A stretch of DNA of 37,183 bases from Streptomyces sp. MBT65 (lineage in GTDB: Bacteria; Actinomycetota; Actinomycetes; Streptomycetales; Streptomycetaceae), in assembly GCF_016612545.1 (NCBI RefSeq), contig NZ_JAENRY010000153.1, positions 1 through 37,183 of the forward strand, read 5' to 3'. Every line of letters starts with the position of its first letter. Within the stretch, counting starts at the first letter, position 1. The translations under genes and the position numbers were made by a program. The notes under the pieces were generated by a model that was given only the letters and a program-made list of their open reading frames with translations, did no database searches and had not been told where the DNA came from. This document shows, piece by piece, positions 1 through 8,475 of the stretch.

Positions 1-58
1 TGGTGGTCATGTACGCGGGCCGGGTCCTCGATGACCCGGCCCGCGTACATGACCACCA
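1..58. repeat. near-perfect 58-bp palindrome at the window edge
   Basis: Bases 1-26 are the exact reverse complement of 33-58. The centre ctcgat also pairs except for one position (27/32). It lies inside the ATPase gene, where family proteins show no such structure. Bases 33-58 encode the expected VVMYAGRV segment, so 1-26 look like a fold-back copy of it. Confidence 0.95.
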
Positions 59-710
59 GGCGGTCGCAGAGGTCCGCGAGGATCGCCAGGTCGTGGCTGA
101 TCATCAGCAGGCCCACGTCCTCGTCCGTGACCAGGTGTTCGATCAGGCCCAGGATCTGGGCCTGGATCATCACGTCCAGCGCGGTGGTCGGCTCGTCGGC
201 GATGATCAGTTCGGGGGCGCAGGCCAGGGCCATGGCGATCATGACGCGTTGGCGCTGGCCGCCGGAGAGTTCGTGCGGGTACGCGGTCGCGCGTGCCGCA
301 GGCAGTCCGGCCTGTTCCAGCAGTTCCCCGGCACGGCGCCTGGCCTGTGCCGCCGTCGCCCCCTGATGCAGCAGCACCGGCTCCGCGATCTGGTCGCCGA
401 TGCGGTGCACGGGGTTGAGGGAGTGCATCGCGCCCTGGAAGACGATCGAGGCACCGGCCCAGCGGACCGCCCGCACCCGCCCCCACCGCATCGTCAGCAC
501 GTCCTCGCCGTTCAGCAGGATCTCCCCGGAGACCCGGGTCCCCGGCGGCAGCAGCCGGAGCAGCGCGAGGGCCAGAGTGGACTTGCCGCAGCCCGACTCG
601 CCCGCCACGCCCACTTTCTGACCGGCCGTCAGGGTCAGGTCGACGCCCCGCACCGCCGCGATCCCGCCGGGGTAGGTCACTTCGAGGTTCCGGATCTCCA
701 GAAGGGTCAA
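1..710 (-). CDS. oligopeptide/dipeptide ABC transporter ATP-binding protein (partial, cut by window edge)
   Basis: This is a cytoplasmic ATPase of the DppD/OppD type that would power the two permeases encoded just upstream. About 236 residues are visible and the C-terminus lies off the window. Walker A is GESGCGKST (residues 37-45), the ABC signature LSGGQ (148-152), Walker B LIIADEP (168-174) and the H-loop ISHDL with His206. The start is TTG at 710, overlapping the stop of the upstream permease as TTGA; no ATG or GTG fits better, the next candidate being GTG ten codons in. It is the fourth gene of a leftward operon. The last visible codons fall in a 58-bp palindrome (1-58), and the sequence after GRVIED does not resemble the usual GPA-type continuation, so the extreme end may not be authentic. 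Confidence 0.9.
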   Translation of the reverse strand, partial: MTLLEIRNLEVTYPGGIAAVRGVDLTLTAGQKVGVAGESGCGKSTLALALLRLLPPGTRVSGEILLNGEDVLTMRWGRVRAVRWAGASIVFQGAMHSLNPVHRIGDQIAEPVLLHQGATAAQARRRAGELLEQAGLPAARATAYPHELSGGQRQRVMIAMALACAPELIIADEPTTALDVMIQAQILGLIEHLVTDEDVGLLMISHDLAILADLCDRLVVMYAGRVIEDPARVHDH

Positions 711-1621
711 CTCGCCACCCCCAGCCGGGGGTTGAGGACCGACTCCACCGCGCGCCCGCACAGCGTGAACGCCAGCGCGACCACGGCGATCGCGATACCT
801 GGCGGCACCAGATACCACCAGTCGCCGGAACTCACCGCACCCGCCTCCCGGGCGTCCTGGAGCAGCCCGCCCCACGACACCACCGTAGGATCGCCGAGCC
901 CCAGGAACGCGAGGGTCGCCTCCGCGAGGATCGACGAGGAGACCATCAGGGTCGTCTGGGCCAGGACCAGGGGCATCACGTTGGGCAGGACGTGCCGGGT
1001 CATCACGTGCCAGTGGCCGCCGCCGAGCGCCCGCGCCCGTTCGATGTACGGCCGTGACTCCACCGCCAGTGTCTGCGCCCGCACCAGCCGGGCCGTCGTC
1101 GGCCAGGTCGTCACGCCGATCGCCAGGATCACCGTCCCGAGCGAGCGGGACATGACGGTGGCCAGCGCGATCGCCAGCACCAGCGTCGGCATGACCAGGA
1201 ACCAGTCGGTGATCCGCATCAGCACGGTCCCGTACGCGCCCCGGAAGTGCCCGGCGGTGATCCCGACCACCGCGCCGATCGCCACCGACAGCACCGCCGC
1301 GAGCAGGCCGACGAGGAGTGAGACCCGTGCTCCCCACACCACCAGGCCCAGCAGGTTGCGGCCGAACTGGTCGGTGCCCAGCGGGAATCGGGCGCTCGGG
1401 CTCTCCAGCGGGCCGCCCGGCGCGTCGGTCACGCTCGACACGTCGGAGCCGACCGTCAGCGGCGCGGTGAGCGCGACCAGTGCGAACAGACCGAGCGCGG
1501 CCAGGCCGACCAGCCCGGCCCGGTGGGTGCGGTAGCGGGTCCAGAACCGTACGGCGGACCGGCGTCGGCGCTGCCACGCGAGCGCTCGTGGACCGGCCTG
1601 CGCGACCGGGGGAGTGGTCAT
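707..1621 (-). CDS. oligopeptide/dipeptide ABC transporter permease, DppC/OppC type
   Basis: This is the second inner-membrane permease of the leftward peptide importer (304 aa). A basic, Arg-rich cytoplasmic N-terminus precedes a first membrane segment (about residues 36-52). Next come the extracytoplasmic FPLGTDQFGRN motif typical of OppC-like permeases and several hydrophobic segments. A cytoplasmic EAA-type loop (ERARALGGGHWHVMTRHVLP) is the docking site for the ATPase. The ATG at 1621 overlaps the stop of the upstream permease (ATGA, 1618-1621), indicating translational coupling. Its stop overlaps the TTG start of the ATPase gene. Length and layout match the family. The substrate is inferred as short peptides from the family only; nickel or other solutes are possible for this superfamily. 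Confidence 0.92.
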   Translation of the reverse strand: MTTPPVAQAGPRALAWQRRRRSAVRFWTRYRTHRAGLVGLAALGLFALVALTAPLTVGSDVSSVTDAPGGPLESPSARFPLGTDQFGRNLLGLVVWGARVSLLVGLLAAVLSVAIGAVVGITAGHFRGAYGTVLMRITDWFLVMPTLVLAIALATVMSRSLGTVILAIGVTTWPTTARLVRAQTLAVESRPYIERARALGGGHWHVMTRHVLPNVMPLVLAQTTLMVSSSILAEATLAFLGLGDPTVVSWGGLLQDAREAGAVSSGDWWYLVPPGIAIAVVALAFTLCGRAVESVLNPRLGVAS

Positions 1622-2652
1622 CGGCCCACCCGGGGGTCGAGCAGCGGATAGACCAGGTCGGCCAGTGTGTTCATGACGATCACCGCCGCGGCGAAGAAGA
1701 GGAACAGCCCCTGGACCAGGGGCAGATCGGGCACGCTCAGGGCCTGGTAGAACAGCCCGCCCAGACCGGGCCAGGAGAAGACCGTCTCCACCAGGATCAC
1801 GCCCGCGACCGTCCGGCCGAGGTTGACGAAGACGAGGGTGACGGTCGGCAGCAGCGCGTTCGGGACCGCGTGCCGGCGCCGGACCAGGTCGTCCCGAAGT
1901 CCCTTGGCCCGCGCGGTCGTCAGATAGTCGCTGCCCATCTCGTCGAGCAGCGCCGAGCGGGTGACCAGCAGGGTCTGCCCGTACTCGACCGCGACCAACG
2001 TGACCACGGGCAGCACCAGATGGTGGGCCACGTCCAGCACGTACGCGAAGCCCTCCTTGCCGCCCGACTCCATCCCGCCCGTCGGGAACAGCCCGGGGAT
2101 CGGGCCCACCCCCACGGAGAACACGATGATCAGCAGCAGCCCGAGCCAGAACGACGGGACGGAGTAAAGGGTCAGCGCCAGACCGGTGTTGAGCCGGTCG
2201 GACAGGCTGCCGTTCCGCCAGGCCGACCTGGTGCCGAGGAACATGCCGAGCGCGGTGTACAGCACGAAGGCCGTGCCGGTGAGCAGCAGGGTGTTCGGCA
2301 GGGCCTCGCCGATCCTGTCGATGACGGGCGCCCGGAACTGGTACGACGTCCCCAGGTCGCCGGTCAGCGCCTTGCCGCAGTAGTCCGTGAACTGCTGCCA
2401 CAGCGGCAGATCGAGCCCGAACTCTTTGCGGTACTGGGCCAGTTGGGCGGACGAGATCGGGCGGCCGCCGGTCATCGTCTTGACCGGGTCGCCGGGGATC
2501 AGCCGGAACAGGAAGAACCCGGTGACCAGCACGGCCAGCAACGAGACGACGGCGCCGCCCAGTTTGCCGCCGACGTAGCGGACGTAGCCGGACCGGGAGC
2601 CTGCCCCTGTCTCCCGTCCGGCCGTCTCCTCCACCAGTGCGTCGGCTGTCAT
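1618..2652 (-). CDS. oligopeptide/dipeptide ABC transporter permease, DppB/OppB type
   Basis: This is the first permease of the leftward importer (344 aa). About 25 polar N-terminal residues precede a membrane segment (GAVVSLLAVLVTGFFLFRLI) that leads into the family signature RLIPGDPV. The RKEFGLDLPLWQQF segment and the EAA-type loop (TTARAKGLRDDLVRRRHAVP) are typical of DppB. The ATG at 2652 has a GGGAGG ribosome site about 6 bases upstream. Forty-four bases separate it from the binding-protein gene, and its stop overlaps the DppC start. It would form the membrane channel together with the DppC-type permease. Confidence 0.93.
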   Translation of the reverse strand: MTADALVEETAGRETGAGSRSGYVRYVGGKLGGAVVSLLAVLVTGFFLFRLIPGDPVKTMTGGRPISSAQLAQYRKEFGLDLPLWQQFTDYCGKALTGDLGTSYQFRAPVIDRIGEALPNTLLLTGTAFVLYTALGMFLGTRSAWRNGSLSDRLNTGLALTLYSVPSFWLGLLLIIVFSVGVGPIPGLFPTGGMESGGKEGFAYVLDVAHHLVLPVVTLVAVEYGQTLLVTRSALLDEMGSDYLTTARAKGLRDDLVRRRHAVPNALLPTVTLVFVNLGRTVAGVILVETVFSWPGLGGLFYQALSVPDLPLVQGLFLFFAAAVIVMNTLADLVYPLLDPRVGR

Positions 2653-2696
2653 CAACAGCCCTCCCGCACACCGCTGTCGAGGATCAGCGCCATCGG

Positions 2697-4577
2697 CTAC
2701 TCCCGGTCCTCGGCGGTCGCCCGGCGCCGTAGCGCGAACAGCACGACCGCACCGACGACCACCAGGCCCCCGACGACGATGCCGGTGATCGCCCCGCCCG
2801 AGAGCCCGCCGGACGACGAACCGCCGGAGGCCGCGGGCACCGCGGACCACCAACTCCAGTACCCGTCCTGGCCGTAGATGTTGCCCGCGGCGCTGGGCAT
2901 CGTCTCGATGGACTTGATCTGGTCGGTGCGGTAGGCCTCGACGGCGTTCGGGTACGCCATCACGTTCATGTACCCGAGGTCGTACAGCCGGGACTCCATC
3001 TGCTTGACGAGGTCCGCGCGCGCGGCCGGGTCGTACTCGGCCAACTGCCGGGCGTAGAGCGCGTCGTACGTTTTGTCGCAGATGAAGTTGTCGGTCGCGC
3101 CGATGTCCTTGGGTGTCGCGGGGAGGGCCGCGCAGGTGTGGATGGACAGGACGAAGTCCGGGTCGGGGTTGACGGACCAGCCGTCGAAGGCGAGGTCGTA
3201 CTTGCCCGCGAGCCAGGGGTCGGTGACGTTGTCGAGGCAGTCGAGCGTCACGCCGATGCCGAGCTTGCCCCACCACTCCTTGAGGTACTGGCCGACCGCC
3301 TTGTCGTTGGGGTCGGTGGCGTGGCACAGCAGACGGTAGGTGATCGGCTTGCCGTCCTTGCCGACGCGTTTGCCGTCGCCGTTCTTCTTGTAGCCCGCCC
3401 CGTCGAGGAGTTGGGCCGCCTTCGTCGGGTCGTAGGAGAGTTTCTGGCTCGCCGACGGTTTCCAGAAGTAGGTCGAGAAGCGTGGCGGGAGGTAGCCCTC
3501 GCCCTCGACGGCGTGGCCCTGGAACACCTTGTCGATGAGGGTCGTGCGGTCGACCGCCATGAACAGGGCGTGTCGGACGTCCTCGTTCAGGAGGGAGGGG
3601 TCGCCGTCGCCGAAGTGCTGCCCGTTCTTCGCCTGGGCGCCGGGGTTGGTGGCGAGGGCGTAGAAGCGGCGGCCGGGGGCGTCGTTGACCTTGATGTCCT
3701 TCTCGCCCTTGAGGGAGGCGGCCTGGGCGGGGGTCAGGGAGGGGGAGCCGGCGACGAAGGAGACCTCGCCCTTGCGCAGGGCGGCCACCGCCGCGTCCTG
3801 GTCCTTGTAGTAGCGGAAGACGAGTTCGTCGAACTTCGGTGCCCCGCGCCAGAAGGACTTGTTGGCCTTCAGGCGGACGTAGCTGTCGGCCTTGTAGTCG
3901 GTGAGGACGAACGGGCCGTTGCCGACGATCGGGAAGGTCTTGTCGTTGTTGAACTTGGAGAGGTCGCCGGCCTTCGACCAGATGTGCTCGGGCACGATCG
4001 GGACGTCGAGCGCGGTCATCGTGGCCTGCGGCTTCTTCAGCCGGATGACCAGCTGGGTGGGGCTCGGGGCGGTGACCTTCGCGAAGTTGGTGACGAAGCT
4101 GCCGTTGGCGGTGGCGGCACCCGGGTCGGTCATCATCGTGTTGAACGTCCAGGCCGCGTCCTTCGCGGTGGCCTGCTGCCCGTCGGACCACTTGGAGTCC
4201 GAGCGGATCGTGTACGTCCAGGTCAGCTTGTCCGGCGACGACGTCCACTTGGTGGCCAGACCCGGGATCGTGTGGTTGTCCTTGGGGTCGTAGTTGGTGA
4301 GGTAGTCGTACATCAGCCGGCCGATGCTCGTGCTGACCAGGCGGCTCGCCAGGAACGGGCTCAAGGAGTCCACGCTCTGCGCGACGGCGACGGTGAGGAC
4401 CTTGCCGCTCTCCTGGGCCCTGGCCTCGGCCTGGTGCGGTGCCGGATCGAGGGGGGTGGCGAGCGCCGCCGTGAGGGCGAGGGCACCGGCCGCTCCGGCC
4501 ACCAGCCGGTGTAAGTGACGGGGTCGGGGTCTTCTCGGGCGTGAGTGCTCCGTGCCGTTCCGGTCCTGAGTGCTCAT
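2697..4577 (-). CDS. peptide ABC transporter substrate-binding protein, C-terminally membrane anchored
   Basis: This is an extracytoplasmic solute-binding protein of family 5 (626 aa), the first gene of the leftward importer operon. The N-terminus is an Arg-rich n-region, a hydrophobic stretch (about 25-42) and a likely signal-peptidase I site near AEARA-QES. There is no lipobox cysteine. The SBP_bac_5 body runs from about residue 59 to 570. After it comes a Ser/Gly linker (SGGSSSGGLSGG), a hydrophobic helix (ITGIVVGGLVVVGAVVLFAL) and RRR, so the protein is probably held to the membrane by its C-terminus instead of by a lipid. The ATG at 4577 has a GAGG-like site upstream and a good promoter at 4624-4653. 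The ligand is inferred to be a peptide. Confidence 0.92.
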   Translation of the reverse strand: MSTQDRNGTEHSRPRRPRPRHLHRLVAGAAGALALTAALATPLDPAPHQAEARAQESGKVLTVAVAQSVDSLSPFLASRLVSTSIGRLMYDYLTNYDPKDNHTIPGLATKWTSSPDKLTWTYTIRSDSKWSDGQQATAKDAAWTFNTMMTDPGAATANGSFVTNFAKVTAPSPTQLVIRLKKPQATMTALDVPIVPEHIWSKAGDLSKFNNDKTFPIVGNGPFVLTDYKADSYVRLKANKSFWRGAPKFDELVFRYYKDQDAAVAALRKGEVSFVAGSPSLTPAQAASLKGEKDIKVNDAPGRRFYALATNPGAQAKNGQHFGDGDPSLLNEDVRHALFMAVDRTTLIDKVFQGHAVEGEGYLPPRFSTYFWKPSASQKLSYDPTKAAQLLDGAGYKKNGDGKRVGKDGKPITYRLLCHATDPNDKAVGQYLKEWWGKLGIGVTLDCLDNVTDPWLAGKYDLAFDGWSVNPDPDFVLSIHTCAALPATPKDIGATDNFICDKTYDALYARQLAEYDPAARADLVKQMESRLYDLGYMNVMAYPNAVEAYRTDQIKSIETMPSAAGNIYGQDGYWSWWSAVPAASGGSSSGGLSGGAITGIVVGGLVVVGAVVLFALRRRATAEDRE

Positions 4578-4928
4578 GGTCCTGACCTCGCGCTGTGGGG
4601 TCGCCGGGCTGGGTTGAAGAGTGTGTCTATCAGCGGCGGTCGGCGCCCGTCAACGGTGCCTGAAAGCCCATGTGGCCTGCGAAAACAGGGAGTTGACGGG
4701 CCGCTGGGAGGTTTATTGGTCCACACCACTGAAGCGTGCCTGGTGGGGCCCTGGCAGTGCGGTCGCCCCCCTCCGGCCGGTGGCGTCACCCTTCTCGCGC
4801 GTGCCCTGTGCTGCATTCGGGTGACTGCGTATGCGGGGCGTCCCATTTGTGCGGATATTGGCCGGTAGTGGATCGGTAAGTGGATCGATCTGGATCGATC
4901 CGGGTCGGCTTTCCTGAGGAGGCACTCG
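4578..4928. promoter_or_regulatory. divergent intergenic region between two peptide importers
   Basis: This 351-bp region separates the two operons. Besides the leftward promoter it holds three copies of TGGATCG at 4869, 4881 and 4891, close to the rightward gene, which could be an operator or part of a leader. A strong ribosome site GAGGAGG lies at 4915-4921. I could not place a convincing -35/-10 pair for the rightward operon. No gene is evident in it. Confidence 0.5.
4624..4653 (-). promoter_or_regulatory. candidate housekeeping promoter of the leftward peptide-importer operon
   Basis: On the minus strand there is TTGACG (complement of 4648-4653), an 18-bp spacer and TAGACA (complement of 4624-4629). 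This is close to the Streptomyces HrdB pattern. Predicted transcription starts near 4617, leaving a leader of about 40 bases before the ATG at 4577. Confidence 0.6.
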
Positions 4929-6563
4929 ATGCGTGGAGCCACGCACGCCAAATGGGCCGCTTGCGCGGCGGCGGTAGCCCTCGCGGCGACCGCCTGTGGA
5001 GGCGGAAGCAGCGACAGCGGCGGCGGCGGTGACGGCGGCTCGGTGCTCAGCGCCTCCTGGGGCGACCCGCAGAACCCGCTGGAGCCGGCCAACACCAACG
5101 AGGTGCAGGGCGGCAAGGTCCTCGACATGGTCTTCCGCGGACTGAAGCGGTACGACCCGAAGAGCGGCAAGGCCGAGGACATGCTCGCCGACAAGATCGA
5201 CACCACGGACTCGCAGAACTTCACGGTCACGATCAAGAGCGGCTGGAAGTTCAGCAACGGCGAGGCCGTCACCGCGAAGTCGTTCGTCGACGCGTGGAAC
5301 TACGGCGCCAGCCTCAAGAACAACCAGAAGAACGCGTACTTCTTCGGGTACATCGAGGGCTACGACAAGGTCCACCCCGACAGCGGTTCCCAGTCCGCGG
5401 ACACGCTCAGCGGGCTCAAGGTGACCGGCACCGACACCTTCACCATCAAGCTCACCCAGAAGTTCTCCACCTTCCCGGACACCCTCGGCTACGCGGCCTA
5501 CTCGCCGCTGCCGTCGACGTTCTTCTCCGACCACGCGGCCTGGCTGAAGAAGCCGGTAGGCAACGGGCCGTACACGATCTCGTCGTACACCAAGGGCTCG
5601 CAGATGCAGCTCAAGAAGTGGGACGGGTACACAGGGGAGGACAAGGCGCAGAACGGCGGTGTGACCCTCAAGGTCTACACCGACAACAACACCGCCTACA
5701 CCGACCTGATGGCCGGCAACCTCGACCTCGTCGACGACATCCCGGCCTCGCAGCTCAAGAACGTCAAGAGCGACCTCGGCGACCGGTACATCAACACGCC
5801 CGCCGGGATCATCCAGACCCTCGCGTTCCCGTACTACGACAAGAACTGGAACAAGAGCGGATCGGACAAGGTCCGCACGGGCCTGTCCATGGCGATCAAC
5901 CGGGACCAGATCACCACCACGATCTTCCAGAAGACCCGCACCCCGGCCACCGACTGGACCTCCCCGGTGCTCGGCACCGAGGGCGGCTTCCAGGACGGGC
6001 TGTGCGGCGACGCCTGCAAGTACAACCCGACCGAGGCGAAGAAGCTCGTCCAGGAGGGCGGCGGTCTTCCCGGCGGGCAGGTCAAGATCACGTACAACGC
6101 GGACACGGGCTCGCACAAGGAGTGGGTGGACGCCGTGTGCAACTCCATCAACAACGCGCTCGGCAACGACAAGGCGTGCGTCGGGAACCCGGTCGGCACC
6201 TTCGCGGACTTCCGCAACCAGATCGGCCAGCACAAGATGACGGGCCCGTTCCGGGCCGGCTGGCAGATGGACTACCCGCTCATCCAGAACTTCCTCCAGC
6301 CGCTCTACTACACCAACGCCTCCTCCAACGACGGCCAGTGGTCCAACAAGGACTTCGACAAGCTCGTGAACCAGGCCAACGCGGAGACGGACACGAGCAA
6401 GGCGATCAAGCTCTTCCAGCAGGCCGAGGAAGTCGTCCGGGACAACATGGCCGCCATCCCGCTCTGGTACCAGAACGGCAGCGCGGGCTATTCGGAGCGG
6501 CTCTCCAACGTGGCGCTCAACCCGTTCAGCGTCCCCGTGTACAACGAGATCAAGGTCGGCTGA
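4929..6563 (+). CDS. oligopeptide ABC transporter substrate-binding lipoprotein
   Basis: This is a family-5 extracellular solute-binding protein (544 aa) that captures peptides for the four downstream genes. The signal peptide ends in a lipobox-like AATAC with Cys23 as the lipidation site, followed by a Gly/Ser-rich tether (GGGSSDSGGGG). The mature domain starts at about residue 38. It carries SBP_bac_5 features such as MVFRGLKRYDP, a KPVGNGPY-like segment and NRDQI. The ATG at 4929 lies 7 bases after GAGGAGG. The next gene begins 7 bases after its stop. Layout and length resemble the BldKB-type and other Streptomyces oligopeptide-binding lipoproteins; the exact ligand cannot be read from sequence. 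Confidence 0.93.
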   Translation: MRGATHAKWAACAAAVALAATACGGGSSDSGGGGDGGSVLSASWGDPQNPLEPANTNEVQGGKVLDMVFRGLKRYDPKSGKAEDMLADKIDTTDSQNFTVTIKSGWKFSNGEAVTAKSFVDAWNYGASLKNNQKNAYFFGYIEGYDKVHPDSGSQSADTLSGLKVTGTDTFTIKLTQKFSTFPDTLGYAAYSPLPSTFFSDHAAWLKKPVGNGPYTISSYTKGSQMQLKKWDGYTGEDKAQNGGVTLKVYTDNNTAYTDLMAGNLDLVDDIPASQLKNVKSDLGDRYINTPAGIIQTLAFPYYDKNWNKSGSDKVRTGLSMAINRDQITTTIFQKTRTPATDWTSPVLGTEGGFQDGLCGDACKYNPTEAKKLVQEGGGLPGGQVKITYNADTGSHKEWVDAVCNSINNALGNDKACVGNPVGTFADFRNQIGQHKMTGPFRAGWQMDYPLIQNFLQPLYYTNASSNDGQWSNKDFDKLVNQANAETDTSKAIKLFQQAEEVVRDNMAAIPLWYQNGSAGYSERLSNVALNPFSVPVYNEIKVG

Positions 6564-6569
6564 GCCCGC

Positions 6570-7493
6570 ATGGGACGGTACGTCGTCCGGCGGCTGCTGC
6601 AGATGATCCCGGTCTTCATCGGCGCCACCCTGCTGATCTTCCTGATGGTGAACGTGATGGGCGACCCCATCGCGGGCCTGTGCGGCGAGCGGCAGTGCGA
6701 CCCGGCGACGGCCGCCCAGCTCAAGCGGGAGTTCGGCCTCGACAAGCCCGTGTGGCAGCAGTACCTGACCTACATGGGGAACGTCTTCACCGGTGACTTC
6801 GGGACGGCGTTCAACGGCCAGAAGGTCACCGAGCTGATGTCGACCGCGTTCCCCGTCACCATCCGGCTCACCGTCGTCGCGATCGTCTTCGAGGTCGTCA
6901 TCGGCATCACGCTCGGGGTGCTCACCGGCCTCAAGCGCGGCCGGCCCATCGACACCACGGTGCTGCTGCTCACCCTCGTCGTGATCTCCGTCCCGACCTT
7001 CGTCACCGGTCTGCTGCTGCAACTGCTGCTCGGCGTCGAATGGGGCTGGATCAAACCGTCCGTCTCCCCGGAGGCGACCTTCAGCGAACTGATCGTCCCC
7101 GGGCTCGTGTTGGCCTCGGTCTCGCTCGCGTACGTGACCCGGCTGACCCGGACGTCCATCGCGGAGAACAGGCGCTCCGACTACGTCCGTACGGCGGTCG
7201 CGAAGGGCCTGCCGAGGCACCGGGTGATCATCCGTCACCTGCTGCGCAACTCGCTCATCCCCGTGGTGACGTTCATCGGCACGGACATCGGCGCGCTGAT
7301 GGGCGGCGCGATCGTCACCGAGCGGATCTTCAACATCCACGGGGTCGGCTACCAGCTCTACCAGGGCATCGTCCGTCAGAACACCCAGACGGTGGTCGGC
7401 TTCGTGACGGTCCTCGTCCTGGTGTTCCTGATCGCCAACCTCCTCGTCGACCTCCTGTACGCCGTACTCGACCCGAGGATCCGCTATGCCTGA
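6570..7493 (+). CDS. oligopeptide ABC transporter permease, DppB/OppB type
   Basis: This is an integral-membrane permease (307 aa). The opening MGRYVVRRLLQMIPVFIGAT is the classic N-terminus of this family. It is followed by the periplasmic KREFGLDKPVWQQY segment, central hydrophobic helices and an EAA loop (VRTAVAKGLPRHRVIIRHLL). The ending LLYAVLDPRIRYA is also typical. It pairs with the DppC-type protein encoded next, whose ATG overlaps its last 8 bases (7486-7493). It is the second gene of the rightward five-gene operon. Confidence 0.94.
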   Translation: MGRYVVRRLLQMIPVFIGATLLIFLMVNVMGDPIAGLCGERQCDPATAAQLKREFGLDKPVWQQYLTYMGNVFTGDFGTAFNGQKVTELMSTAFPVTIRLTVVAIVFEVVIGITLGVLTGLKRGRPIDTTVLLLTLVVISVPTFVTGLLLQLLLGVEWGWIKPSVSPEATFSELIVPGLVLASVSLAYVTRLTRTSIAENRRSDYVRTAVAKGLPRHRVIIRHLLRNSLIPVVTFIGTDIGALMGGAIVTERIFNIHGVGYQLYQGIVRQNTQTVVGFVTVLVLVFLIANLLVDLLYAVLDPRIRYA

Positions 7494-8466
7494 GCAGCCG
7501 TTCGAACCGGAGCGCGCCATCGCTGCGACCGGCATGGGCGGGGCAATGGACCTCGCCACCAGCGAGGCAGAAACCCTGGAGAGGACTCCGGGCGGACCGG
7601 AGGGCACGGGCCCGCAGGAGCGCCCCCGCAGTCTCTGGTCCGACGCCTGGCGGGACCTGCGCCGCAACCCGGTCTTCATCATCTCCGCGCTGGTCATCCT
7701 CTTCCTGGTCGTCATCTCCCTCTGGCCGTCCCTGATCGCCTCGGGCAACCCCCTCAAGTGCGATCTCGCCAAGGCCCAGGAGGGCTCCCAACCGGGCCAT
7801 CCCTTCGGCTACGACGGCCAGGGCTGCGACGTCTACACGCGCACGGTGTACGGGACCCGTACGTCGGTGACGGTGGGCGTCCTCGCCACGCTGGGGGTCG
7901 CGATCTTCGGCTCGGTACTGGGCGGCCTCGCCGGCTTCTTCGGCGGGGTCTGGGACTCGATCCTGTCCCGCCTCACCGACATCTTCTTCGCGATCCCGGT
8001 GGTCCTGGGCGGTCTGGTCCTGCTGTCCGTGGTCACCAGCAACACGGTCTGGCCGGTCATCGGCTTCATGGTCCTGCTCGGCTGGCCGCAGATCTCCCGT
8101 ATCGCCCGCGGCTCGGTCATCACCGCCAAACAGAACGACTACGTCCAGGCCGCGCGGGCGCTGGGCGCCTCCAACTCCCGCCTCCTGCTACGGCACATCA
8201 CCCCGAACGCGGTCGCCCCGGTGATCGTCGTCGCCACGATCGCCCTCGGCACCTACATCTCCCTGGAGGCGACCCTGTCGTACCTCGGCGTGGGCCTGAA
8301 GCCCCCCACGGTCAGCTGGGGCATCGACATCTCGGCGGCGTCCCAGTACATCCGCAACGCCCCCCACATGCTCCTCTGGCCCGCCGGAGCCCTGGCGATC
8401 ACCGTCCTGGCGTTCATCATGCTCGGCGACGCGGTCCGCGACGCCCTCGATCCGAAGTTGAGGTGA
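7486..8466 (+). CDS. oligopeptide ABC transporter permease, DppC/OppC type
   Basis: This is the second permease of the rightward importer (326 aa). A long cytoplasmic N-terminus of about 55 residues (Glu/Thr-rich) precedes SDAWRDLRRNPVFIISA and the first helix. The usual HPFGYDGQGCDVYTRTVYG loop follows, replacing the more common LGTDxxGRD form. The EAA loop is VQAARALGASNSRLLLRHITP. The C-terminus LGDAVRDALDPKLR is canonical. The ATG lies inside the end of the preceding permease, indicating coupled translation. Confidence 0.93.
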   Translation: MPEQPFEPERAIAATGMGGAMDLATSEAETLERTPGGPEGTGPQERPRSLWSDAWRDLRRNPVFIISALVILFLVVISLWPSLIASGNPLKCDLAKAQEGSQPGHPFGYDGQGCDVYTRTVYGTRTSVTVGVLATLGVAIFGSVLGGLAGFFGGVWDSILSRLTDIFFAIPVVLGGLVLLSVVTSNTVWPVIGFMVLLGWPQISRIARGSVITAKQNDYVQAARALGASNSRLLLRHITPNAVAPVIVVATIALGTYISLEATLSYLGVGLKPPTVSWGIDISAASQYIRNAPHMLLWPAGALAITVLAFIMLGDAVRDALDPKLR

Positions 8467-8475
8467 CGTGGCGTC

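Noticed and set aside
4693..4720. TTGACG with following tttatt as a promoter for the rightward importer
   Set aside because: The spacing is only 13-15 bases and no consensus -10 fits, so it was not called.
4713..7772. 1019-codon reverse-strand open frame across the rightward peptide importer
   Set aside because: It is an Arg/Asp/Val-rich shadow of clear family proteins on the plus strand, a normal effect of high-GC codon use. It has no domain resemblance.
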